The notes below the pieces were generated by a model, which saw only the letters and a program-made list of their open reading frames with translations, was not told where the DNA came from and searched no databases. A stretch of 64,000 bases of DNA from Ichthyophis bannanicus (lineage: Eukaryota; Chordata; Amphibia; Gymnophiona; Ichthyophiidae). A program made the translations under genes and the position numbers. Location of the stretch: NCBI GenBank assembly GCA_033557465.1, contig CM066033.1, positions 901,878,808 to 901,942,807 of the forward strand, in the 5' to 3' direction. Below are positions 40,057 to 50,353 of this stretch, in pieces (position 1 is the stretch's first letter; every line of letters begins with the position of its first letter).

Positions 40057-42105
40057 ATAGATCACACGCATCACACTATCCTACTAAATAAGGCCATCAA
40101 TAAACCCAGAGAATTATTCAAACTGGTCAAATCACTAACCAAAGCACCCCAGGAGGACCACCACCACAACAAAATCAAGGCCCAAACCCTGGCAAATCAC
40201 TACGCAAACAAGCTTACGGCCAATAAACCCACTCAATCCCTGGACACAGCCCACCCAGCGCCACAACTCAACATGGCGACCAGCGCAAACCAGGACCAGG
40301 GATGGAGCAATTTTCGCAAAATTGAAGACCATCAAATTTTAAACATAATCACAAGCATCAATACCACCACCTCCCCACTGGACCCCTGCCCAACCGCATG
40401 GATCAAGGCAGCGAAGCAAGAAATTGCCCTACACATCTCGCATATAGTAAACCTATCACTGCAACAAGGAATCATGCCTACACAACTTAAGACATCCATC
40501 ATAAGACCTATACTGAAAAACAAAACACTCAACAAGGGCGACCCAGCTTCCTACCACCCAATATCCAACATATCTTTCCTAGCAAAGATCAATGAAAAGG
40601 CTGTCCTACAACAACTGCAAGACCACCTTGACGACAATGAAACCCTGGATGATCAGCAATACGGTTTCAGGCAACATCATGGGGTTGAAACCCTACTGCT
40701 CGCACTACTTGACAACCTCCTCAAAGGCCTAGAAGACAAAAAGAAAATGTTTTTACTTATATTTATAGACATCTCAGCAGCTTTTGATACAGTACACCAC
40801 GGAACCCTCATGAACAGAATCAAATCGATTGGAATATCAGGAACCCCCCTAAAATGGTTCTCATCATATATAACAAACAGAATGCAACAGGTACAGTTCA
40901 ACGATGAAAAAGCAGAGGCCTTCCCACAAACCCAAGGCATACCTCAAGGCTCTGCTCTCTCCTCACTCCTTTTCAACGTATATATGCAACCAATTTGTGA
41001 AACCTTCCAAAAGCACAAAATCAACTACCACATCTATGCAGACGATATCATGCTGTACACACAACTTGACGCAGACAACCCAAATTACATCCAACTAGAA
41101 GAATGCCTAATCGAAATGCAAACCTGGTTACAAAAAAACATGGCGATCAACCATAAAAAAACAGAGGTGATGTACATCTTCAGAAAACCAAATTTCAACC
41201 CCCCTGCAACGATCACCCTATGCAACAATACCTACCAAACAAAAGAAAGAAATAAAATATCTGGGGGTAACGTTCGATAGCGACCTAAAGATGGAAAAAC
41301 ACCTCCGCGTAACAAACAGGGCCATCTTCCACAAACTAAGAGTCCTGCAACCTCTACGGAGCATTATTGAGCCTCATGATTTCAGGTCTGTGGCACAAGC
41401 ACTCATCATGCCACATCTCGACTACTGCAACGCCATTTTACAGGGCCTACCAAAGAAAACCCTAAACATACTACAAATGGCGCAGAATGTGGCGGCTAGA
41501 ATCATTATGAAGAAAAGAATTGCTGAACACATCACACCTGTTTTGATGGAGCTACACTGGCTCCCCATTACAGCTCGTATAAAATATAAAACACTAATAA
41601 CCACTTTCAAACTCATGCATAACATTGCATCATCCTTCCTCTCCAACCTAATCTGCACACAACCACCCATCAGAAGCAGAAGAACCACCAACTCAAACAC
41701 CCTCTGCGTACCGGTAGATATAAGATCTGTGAAATCCGGTACTAGTAACAGAGCATACTCTTACACAGCACTGACACTCTGGAACCAACTGCCGCCGGAG
41801 CTACGTGCTAGCAAAGACCTGACGGACTTTAGAAAAAAACTCAAGACCCACCTATTTCAGATTCAGTACAACTTGATTTAGTTCACGTGGCCCAAACAAT
41901 GCCACCCAAAGAACCAAAAATGTATATGTGTAAAAATGTGAATATGTAAACAATTACTGTGTGTTGTGCTTACCTTTCAAATCACCTTGTATATACTAAA
42001 AATGATTCTGTCCTGATTTGTCAGTTTCCAATATGTAATCCAATCCGCTACTGATCGCTGGAAGTAGCGGTATACAAATGTACGCAAAATAAATAAATAA
42101 ATAGA
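40057..42105 (+). mobile_element. L2-like LINE, 5'-truncated, TSD AATAGAT
   Basis: Reverse transcriptase of the L2 type and a tail GCGGTATACAAA...(AAATA)n. AATAGAT precedes the insert at about 40056-40062 and follows the tail at 42100-42106; part of the right copy could be tail. L1-like coding continues on both sides. Confidence 0.82.
40063..41881 (+). pseudogene. L2-like LINE ORF2 (reverse transcriptase), one frameshift
   Basis: A single frame runs to about 41240 with reverse transcriptase motifs: PISNISFLAKINEK, DQQYGFRQHHGVETLLLAL, LIFIDISAAFDTVHH, KWFSSYITNRMQQV, QGIPQGSALSSLLFNVYM and the active site YADDIMLY. It continues after a one-base shift near 41240, with KYLGVTFDSDLKMEKHL, PHLDYCNAILQGLP, ELHWLPITARIKYK and TALTLWNQLPPELR. 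The endonuclease and ORF1 are missing. The catalytic Asp residues are preserved, so decay is modest. Confidence 0.88.
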
Positions 42106-42626
42106 TGCTTGGAGATTAATGAATCTGGGCAGGTGGCAATTTTCTTTCTTCGCGGCAGTACATGGAAAGTACTCAACATTAGATTATATTTGGGTGGGAA
42201 AGGAATTGGCGGGAAGGATCAAGGGAAGGGAAATTGAGCCCATTACATGGTCGGACCACGCACCAGTAGTTGTCCAGGTGAGGGGGGAGAACAAGGGGAG
42301 ACAATACTGGAAGCTCAATGAAGGCCTGTTAGAGGATGCTAGGGTAATGAGGGAGGTGGAACAGTTAATAACGGAATACTTTGAGCAGACTGGAGAGGGG
42401 GAGGTGAAGGAGGGAGTGGTCTGGGATGCGTTTAAGGCAGTGGTGAGGGGGGTATTGATAAAGTGGGGGGCGAGGAGAAAAAGGGAGCGGGAGGAGCAGG
42501 AAGCGCAACTTAGATGTAAACTCATGGAACTGGAAGAGAAAGATGCCCAGAGGGGAGGGGGGATATTTAGGGGAGCAGTGTTCGAAGCGAGGGTCAAGTT
42601 AAATGCATTGGAGGCAGGGAGGATAA
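42106..42626 (+). mobile_element. L1-like LINE copy 2, endonuclease segment 2
   Basis: It encodes YSTLDYIWVGKELAG and ITWSDHAPVVVQV (Ser-Asp-His motif of the endonuclease), then the basic linker YWKLNEGLLEDARVM. It ends at the tandem DIRS units. The C-terminal part of an L1-like ORF2 reappears at 51733, but the reverse transcriptase core is missing. Confidence 0.8.
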
Positions 42627-42936
42627 AGCACAGTTACTTACCTGTAACAAGTGATCTCTGGGAACAGCAGGAATAAGTCTTCACATATGGGTACGTCGGT
42701 ACCGACGGAGTCTGGGCGGGAACGCTCCCCAGCGTCCAATCAGAACGCTTTTGGAAGCATCCCAACATTCCTGCGTGCTGCCTTCCCGCCTTTTCCCAAC
42801 TGCCTCTCCTCAGTTAAGTTTTAAAGCTGAGGCAAAGAGAGAGAGAGCAAAAAAGGGAAAGATAGAGATAGAGAAAATGCAACTCCTAGGGGAGGTGGGT
42901 GGGTTGTGAAGACTTATTCCTGCTGTTCCCAGAGAT
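42627..42936 (-). repeat. DIRS beta end unit 1 (310 bp)
   Basis: It starts AGCACAGTTACTTACC like the 3' terminus of copy E and ends TTCCTGCTGTTCCCAGAGAT, the midpoint of the ICR, which looks like a 5' terminus. Its two ends are inverted repeats of about 40 bp. It is directly followed by a second unit. Confidence 0.85.
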
Positions 42937-43231
42937 AGCACAGTTACTTACCTGTAACAGGTGATCTCTGGGAACAGCAGGAATAAGTCTTCACATATGG
43001 GTTTCGTCAATACCGACGGAGCCTGCGCGGGAACACTCCCCAGCGTCCAGTAAGAAAGCTTTTGGGAGCATCCCACAGCGCCTGCGCGCTGCCTTTCCCA
43101 ACCGCCTCTCTCCAGTTCGAGTATTAAAGCTGAGACAAAGAGAGAGAGAGGAAAGGAAAGAAAAGAAAGAGAAACAACTCCTAGGGGAAGTGGGTGGGTT
43201 GTGAAGACTTATTCCTGCTGTTCCCAGAGAT
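42937..43231 (-). repeat. DIRS beta end unit 2 (295 bp)
   Basis: Same structure as unit 1 and directly adjoining copy E. The junctions on both sides read CAGAGAT|AGCACAG, resembling the GGAGAT|AGCACAG junction predicted from the ICR. Confidence 0.85.
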
Positions 43232-43602
43232 AGCACAGTTACTTACCTGTAACAGGTGATCTCTGGGAACAGCAGGAATTAGTCCTCACATATGGGTACG
43301 TCGGTACCGACGGAGCCTGCGCGGGAAAGCTCCCCAGCTTCCCAGAAAGAAAGCTTTTGGGAGCCTCCCACAGCGCATGCGCGCTGCCTTCCCGCATTTC
43401 CTAACCAACTCTCCTCAGTTCGAGTTTAAAGCTGAGAGAATAGAGAGAGAGAGAGAGGAAAGGAAATATAGAGAGATACAACTCCTAGGGGAGGTGGGAG
43501 GGTTGTGAGGACTAATTCCTGCTGTTCCCAGAGATCACCTGTTACAGGTAAGTAAACTGTGCTATCTCCAGGAACAAGTAGGAATGAGTCCTCACATATG
43601 GG
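43232..43602 (-). repeat. Copy E 3' terminal repeat and internal complementary region
   Basis: The terminus AGCACAGTTACTTACC is complementary to 43505-43563. 43564-43602 is complementary to the right terminus near 48720-48758. The palindrome GTCGGTACCGAC lies near 43300. Confidence 0.9.
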
Positions 43603-43713
43603 GACTCCCTAGCTAAGGTGCCTGGGAGATCCCCAAGGGCATGAGACCCTGAAAGGTTCCTCGTCTTCCTATGGATCTCAGGCATCCATTAAGGGACGGA
43701 GAGCAGGAGTTGT

Positions 43714-44787
43714 TTAAGAATGGAACAGGTGTCTGAGGACAGCCTGACCAAACAAGGCATCCCGGCGGGAGTCCTTGTCCAAACAGTAATGGGCTGTGAA
43801 GGTATGAACCGAGGCCCAGGTGGCTGCTCGACAGATCTGGTCGATGGACACAGAATGAAGATAAGCCATAGAGGCGGCCATGGCCCTCACATTGTGAGCT
43901 GTGACATGGCCCTCCAGAGAAAGGTTCTTACTCTGGTAAGCAAAAGAAATACACTGAGCAATCCAATTGGACAGTGTTCTCTTAGAGACTGGAAGTCCTA
44001 AATGAGAAGGATCAAAAGCAACAAAAAGCTGGGAAGACTTTCTATGTTGCTGTGTCCTGTGCAAGTAAAAAGCAAGAGCTCTTTTACAATCTAGAATATG
44101 AAGGTTCCTCTCTGCACTGGATGCACGAGGAGCTGGAAAAAAGACAGGTAAATATACCTCTTGATTAAGATGAAAAGGTGAGACCACTTTAGGCATAAAG
44201 TGAGGATTTGTCCTAAGGACTACCTTATGATGGAACCTTGTATAAGGTGGATTAGCCACTAAGGCCTGCAGTTCACTGATGCGGCGAGCAGAAGTGACTG
44301 CAATAAGGAAAATAACCTTCCATGAAAGAAATTTCAAGGAGGTAGTGGCTAAGGGTTCAAAAGGTGGCTTCATAAGCTGACCAAGAACCAAGTTTAAAGT
44401 CCCATGCCACCAGAGGAGGTTGAATGGGAGGTTTTGTTAAAGTTAGGCCTCTCATAAATCTTGCAATATAAGAGGATGAGAGGAGATAGGTTGTCCATTG
44501 AGAGGCTTAAGGGATGCTGCAATAGCACTCAAATGGACCCTTACTGAATTCGTTTTAAGGCCTGCATTGGAGAGATGCAGGTGATATTCCAATAGAGAAT
44601 TCACACGAAGTGGCAGAGGGTCAAGACCCTTTTGAGCACACCAAATGGAAAATCTTTTCCACTTAAAAGCATAGGAACGTCTAGTGGAAGGGTTTCTGGA
44701 AGCATGGAGGATATCCTTCACTTGCTGAGAAAGACTGAAGTCTTGAAGGTCTAGGCCTTCAGTAACCAAGCTCTGAGGTGAAGGGAC
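43714..44787 (-). pseudogene. DIRS copy E tyrosine recombinase, short frameshifted window
   Basis: The catalytic set is readable: Arg in TSARRISELQALVA, His-X2-Arg in TAHNVRAMA and Tyr in FTAHYCLDKDS. Compared with C, two extra bases near 44455 and one near 44398 together restore frame, leaving about 19 altered residues between the N-terminal domain and the core. One codon (Asp of HHDKV) is deleted near 44226. The frame is -1 to pol, as in C and D. Probably inactive but close to intact. Confidence 0.87.
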
Positions 44788-46692
44788 TTGGGATTTGGAT
44801 GCCACAAAGTCCCTTCCTCCTGGGACAGAAGGTCTGGCGCAGCTCCCAAGTCCAGGGAGGGGGCTTGGGAGAGATGCAGAAGTAGAGGGTACCACACTTG
44901 GCGTGGCCAGCGTGGAGCTATGAGGATCATAGATCCTTGATCCCTCTGGAGTTTGAACAGAGTCTTCGGAATCAAAGGAATGGGTGGAAAGGCATACAGG
45001 AAGTCCTGACCCCAATGAAGGAGGAAGGCATCCTTGGCCTGAACTCTCTGACACGGAATTCTGGAACAGAACCGGGGAAGTTTGGCATTCCACGGACTTG
45101 CAAAGAGGTCTATGTCCGGGGTTCCCCATTCCTGGAAGATTCTCAGTACCTGATCCATGTGCAGGGACCATTCGTGTGGAAGCAGAACTCGACTGAGCCT
45201 GTCTGCCCAAGAGTTCTGGATTCCTAAAAGGTATACTGCCAGGAGATGGATTTGATGCTCACTGGCGAAGGCCCACAATCTTAAAGCTTCATTGCAAAGC
45301 GACAGAGAGTCAGTTCCTCTTTGCTTGTTTATGTAAAACATGGCTACCTGATTGTCCGTATGAATGAGGACTGTCTTGTAGCTGAGCAAGGTATGGAAGA
45401 CCTTGAGAGCTAGAAAAACTGCTCGGCGCTCCAAGTGGTTGATATGTAGAGAGGCCTCCTGTGGAGACCAAGTGCCTTGAGTGGAGAGGTCTTGTAGATG
45501 AGCTCCCCAACCTGTTGGGGAGGCATCTGTTGGGAGGGTTGCTTGGGGCAACAACTGTTGGAAGGGGGACCCCAGCAACAGATTTTGGGTGGACTTCCAC
45601 CACTGTAGAGACCAAAAGAGGCGCCTGGAGGTTGCTATTTTGTCTGTCAAACCCCCTGAAGCTTGAGTCCACTGGGTGGACAAAGTCCACTGAGCTGCTC
45701 TCATGTGAAGGCGAGCATAGGGGACCACATGCACTGTGGATGCCATGTGGCCTAGCAGTTGTAGCATCTCCCGGGCAGTTAAATGGCTCTTTGACTGAAT
45801 CTGGGAGGCTAACTGCACTAGGCGTAGGCAACGGGCCTGGGGAAGATAGGCCCTTGCAGTGGTAGTATCTAGCCAGGCCCCTATGAATTCTAGGGACTGA
45901 GTAGGGGTGAGCTGGGACTTTGGGAGATTTACCACAAGTCCCAGATACTGCAGAATGCGCCTTGTGCAGTCCAGGGCAGTCTGGGCCTCTGACTGAGATG
46001 GAGCTCGAATGAGCCAGTCGTCCAGGTATGCGAATACAAATATCCCCAGAGTGCGTAGAAATGCAGCTACTACTGCCATGCATTTGGTGAACACTCTTGG
46101 AGCAGAGGCCAGACCGAAAGGAAGCACCCTGTATTGGTAATGCTTCCCTTGGAAACAGAAACGGAGGAACCTTCTGTGAGATGGATGGATGAGTACATGG
46201 GTGTACGCATCCTTGAGATCTAGAGAACAAAGCCAATCCTGACTCTGAAGGTATGGAAGGAGAGTGCCCAGAGAAAGCATTTTGAATTTCTCCTTGCATA
46301 GAAATTTGTTCAATTCTCTGAGATCTAATATGGGTCTGTAGCCCCCTGTTTTCTTTGGGATCAGAAAGTAGGGGGGAGTAAAACCCTGACCCTTGTTGAA
46401 GAAGAGGTACCTCTTTTATTGCCCCTTGGGCAAGAAGGGCAGCCACCTCCTGACCTAGAAGGTCGAGGAGAGATGTTGGAGAATTGAAATGTCTCACCAT
46501 GGTGTAAGGAGGAAGGTTTGAGAAATGAAGTTTGTAGCCCTCCCTTATGTTGGAGAGGGTCCACTGCTCTGTTGTAATTTGCTCCCATCTGGGAGCAAAG
46601 TGAGCTAACCTTCCTGGAATGGTGAGAGGCTCTGGCTGTTTCAGAGCCAGAAAGGCTAAGTTCTCTAGCATCAAGTCAAAAGCCCTGAGAAG
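44751..46692 (-). pseudogene. DIRS copy E pol: RT, RNase H, Dam-like domain, one frameshift
   Basis: From 46313 the frame is open for 520 codons. It holds SLDLKDAYTHVLIHP, LPFGLASAPRVFTK, YLDDWLIRAPS, RNase H motifs TDASPTGWGAHL, LERRAV, HTDNQVAMFYINK and SWADRLSRV, then DIDLFASPWNAK and YAFPPIPLIPK. The N-terminal part (LRAFDLMLENLAF to GSGFYSP) is in another frame because a G run has six bases here (46371-46376) against five in copy B. All catalytic acidic residues I can identify are present. Confidence 0.9.
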
Positions 46693-48377
46693 GCTGGGTC
46701 TGCTGAGTTGCAGCAGCCCCTGTAGGCTTAGGCCTGGCTTGCTTAGGTTGCTGACGCTTAGCAGCAAAACGACCTGTAGAAGATTGCTGGCCAGAAGCAG
46801 GATGGAATCTGCCTTTCTTGAGGAAAAAAAGACTTCTTGAAAGGTTTTTTTCTTGACAGGAATGGAGGTTGACTTTGAAAGTCTATCCAAAGCAGAATTT
46901 TCTGCATCCATTTGAGTGGCTTTTATTTGCCAATCTTTGCCAAACAGGTTTTCTCCTGTACAAGGAAGATTTCCCAAGCCATCCTGGACCCAAGATTCCA
47001 GATCAGAAGCTTGGAGCCAAGCATTTCTGCGTGCAGCTATAGCAATGGCCGAAGCTCTGCTGGCACCCTCAAAGGAGTCAAAAGCTGCACAGTTGGAAAA
47101 CTTTGAAATATCTTGAGTATGCTTAACCAAATAAGAAATTCTTCCCTTTTATCCTCTGGAAGAAAAGGGAGGGAAGTGTGTAGCTTATCTGCAACTTCTT
47201 TCAGAAACATCCCCATATAAAGACTATAGGAGTTGATTCTGGCAATGAGCATACTGGCTTGGAAGATTTTTCTACCAAAAGCATCCAAGGTCCTGCATTC
47301 TCTTCCTGGAGGAGAGATAGTGAGAGGAGTCTCCCATAAGTCAATCATGTGATCATAAAGAATCTCATGAATTGGCAAGGTGACTGCCTCCTTAGGAGCC
47401 TTGGGATAGCCTAAAATATCTAATTTTTTAGCCCTAGGCTCTGATTCAGAGGTTACTGAAATAGAAAGTCCTTTAGCCACTTCTCTTATGAAGTCTTGAA
47501 AGGACAAGTCTTCTTGAGGAGACATTCTTCTTTTTGGAGAAGGCGGCTCTTCAGGAAGGGCTATCGATACTTCATCAGACGCCTCCGATGCATCAGAATC
47601 TTCAGAGGAATCAAAGTATCGACTGTCAGGGTGCTCTTTCAAAGCTCGATACGCGTACCGAGCGGTATCGACATCGGGCGTTATCGGTACTGGCTCGGTA
47701 CCGATGGGCATCCCTGGGCAGTGAACCGCTGCAGTCGACACCATGGCCGATGTCGATGCAGTCGGTGCCGGTACCTGGGCTGATACCGACAACGGAGTTT
47801 GTCGTGGTATCAGCGGCGTCGCAGCTTGAATGAAGGCCGTGATAGCCTGCTGCATGGATAGAACATGATGATCCATCGACGCCATGAATGCCTGGAATTC
47901 GGTACCGGAAGGTTGTGCCGGTACCCCAGAGCATTCTAACAGGTGATCGGTCGAGGCCATGCCATCGATGTCAACCTGTAACCCCATAGGTGGAGCTTTG
48001 GAAGCCGGAGCTTCCCGCCGGGGTTGTTTTGCCGGTGCAGGATCCTCGAGGGCAAGCCCGGAGGCATCTCGATGCTTGGAAGGAGATGTACCCTTCGAGG
48101 ACCGGCTGGTTTTATGTTTGGTTACCTGAGATCCATGGGAGGAAGAAGCAGCCCTGGAAGACGTTGATGCCACTGAAGCTGCATCAGAGGGAAACAGAAC
48201 ATGGAGCTTGGCTGCTCGGTTCTGTAAACCTCGTTTGGACATCAAGGAGCAGGACCAACAATCCAAAATGGAGTGCTCAGGACCCAAACATTTGAGACAC
48301 CATTCATGGGTGTCAGTAACAGAAATAGTACCGCTGCACTTAGTGCATTTTTTAAACCCGGAGGCTGGTTTTTCCAT
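46690..48377 (-). pseudogene. DIRS copy E gag, small indels and in-frame deletion
   Basis: ATG at 48377, then CTKC and CLKCLGPEHSILDC (CX2CX4HX4C). At least four GGTACC palindromes occur in 47640-47940. LSFQDFIREVAKGLSIS is conserved, and the sequence CCTAAAATATC near 47412 is the uninterrupted counterpart of copy D's target site. Compared with copy B, 46 codons are missing after LWETPLTISP (near 47310), in frame. One base is missing near 47125 and the frame shifts again in a T run near 46830. Confidence 0.85.
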
Positions 48378-48758
48378 TCCATGAGGAAAAGGTTTCGTGA
48401 GGCCTAAGGCCCAAAAAGGAAAAACACACTAAGTGAGGGAAAAATATGTTCTTTTTTTTTTTTTTTTAAAGAAAAGAAAGAAAGACCGGCGGTACCGGTC
48501 CGACGTCGGAGAAAGCAGACGCGTGACCAAAGAAATAAAATAAAACAAAGAACTTCTTCAGCAGTGACAGGAACACGACCTCCTGGCTCCGCGGAAAAGA
48601 AGAACTGGAGAGAGGCGGTTGGAAAGGCAGCGTGCAGGCGCTGTAGGATGATCCCAAAAGCTTTCCTTTTTTGGAAAGCTGGGGAGCGTTCCCGCGCAGG
48701 CTCCGTCGGTACCGACGTACCCATATGTGAAGACTCATTCCTGCTTGTTCCTGGAGAT
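48378..48758 (-). promoter_or_regulatory. 5' leader and terminal repeat of copy E
   Basis: T run at about 48450, TGGCTCCGCGG block, palindrome GTCGGTACCGAC near 48706 and terminus CTTGTTCCTGGAGAT. No gene seen. Confidence 0.6.
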
Positions 48759-50328
48759 CCAGAATTCTGGAACAGAATCAGGGAAGTTTGGCATTCTGAG
48801 GACTTGCAAATAGGTCTATATCCGGAGTTTCCCAGATCCGAAAGATTCGAGCAATTTGCTCTGGATAAAGAGACCACTCGTGTGGCAGCAGTATTCGACT
48901 GAATTTGTCTGCCAGAAGAGAATGTGTGCCTGGAAGATACACCACTAGTAGGTGAATCTGAAGGCCTCTTGCGAAGGACCAGAGGCATAGAGCTTTGTTG
49001 CACAACACCTGAGAGCTTGTTCTGCCCTGCTTTTTTACACAGAACATGGTTACCCGATTGTCTTGTAGCTCAGGTGGTCCTGAAATATTCGGAGAGCATA
49101 GAAAATGGCTCTAAGTTCCAGTAGATTTATGTGAAGACAAGCCTCCTGTTCGGTCCAGAGACCTTGAGTGGAGAGATTGTCCATATGAACTCCAACCCAA
49201 CTTGGACGCATCCGTCGTCAAAGTAGCTTGGTGCAGTGACTGCTGAAAAGGTGACCCTACGAGAAGGTTTTCTAGTGATTGCCACCACTGTAGGGACAAA
49301 ATTAGGCATGCAGAGTTTGATTTTGTCCCCCAGACAACCCGATGCCTGTGTCCACTGAGAGGCTAGGGTCTACTGGGCTGCTCACATGTGTAGGCAAGCA
49401 CAGGGGACCACATGAACAGTGGATGCCATATGCCCCGGCAACTGAAGCATTTCTCGTGCAGTCAGGAAAGTTTTCATAGCTGCTTGAGAAGCCAGGCGAA
49501 GTATTCGAGCACAGCAGAGTTGTGGCAGGAAAGCCCTTGACTACCGTGTGTCTAGAAGAGCCCCTATGAACTCGAGCGATTGAGAAGGAGCGAGATGGGA
49601 TTTTGGGAGGTTTATGACCAGTCCCAAATATTGCAGAATTTGCATTGTGCAGGAAAGAGCGGAGCTGGCTTCTGGAGCTCAGTTGATGCTCTGATTAGGC
49701 AGTCGTCTAAGTAGAGGAAGACAAATATCCCTAGAGTCCTTAGAAATGCTGCTACGGTACTGCCATGCATTTTGTGAAGACTCTTGGGGCGGAAGCCAGG
49801 CCAAAGAGTAGAACTCTGTACTGGTAATGTCTTCCTTGAAAAAGGAATCGAAGAAACCTTCTGTGCTCTGCATGAATAAGGATATATGTATAGGCGTCTT
49901 TTAGGTCTAGAGAACATAGCCAATCCTGACTCTGAATGTAAGGGAAAAGTGTTCCGAGAGAGATCATTTTGAATTTTTCTCAGAACAGATATTTGTTTAA
50001 CTCCCTGAGATCCAAAATGGGCCTGTACCCTCCTGTTTTCTTTGGTATAAGGAAGTAGGGGGAGTAAAAGCCCAGGCCCTGTTGAGAAAAAGGTACCTCT
50101 TCTACTGCACCGAGCAAGGAGAGGTGACCTCTTGACACAAGAGAGTGGGGGGGGGGCAAGAACTGAACTCTCTTGGAGTAGAGAGAGGGGGCATACTGTG
50201 GAAATGGAGTTTGTACCCCTCTGTCACTATGGAGAGAGTACACTGCTCTGATGTTATCTGCTGCCATCTCATGGCAAAATGACAGCCTGCCTGGAATGTT
50301 GAAAGGCTCTGGACGTTTTACAGGAAGG
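48759..50328 (-). pseudogene. DIRS fragment F pol, heavily broken
   Basis: Pieces in several frames: TGGYRPILDLRELNKYLF (50267-49980), SLDLKDAYTYILIHA and LLFGLASAPRVFTK (49967-49752), FLYLDDCLIRAST (49720), RNase H TTDASKLGW (49220), then SRILLPHEWSLYPE and DIDLFASPQNAK (49047-48778). A ten-base G run lies at 50147-50156. Confidence 0.8.
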
Positions 50329-50353
50329 AAGACCTAGATTCCCTAGGAAAGAA

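Larger units (their letters stand above)
43232..48758 (-). mobile_element. DIRS-like YR retrotransposon, beta family, copy E
   Basis: A full-length 5.5-kb element with both termini, ICR and all three genes. Lesions are few: two single-base indels and one in-frame deletion in gag, one extra G in pol, and two compensating indels in the recombinase. Left flank: tandem end units then L1-like LINE. Right flank: DIRS fragment F. Confidence 0.93.

Noticed and set aside
39943..40062. N-terminus of the L2-like ORF from 39943
   Set aside because: The first 40 codons read through L1-like endonuclease DNA and a G run; the LINE sequence starts after AATAGAT.
42627..43600. CRISPR-like or satellite array
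   Set aside because: The repeating unit consists of DIRS termini; unit number is small and there are no short regular spacers.
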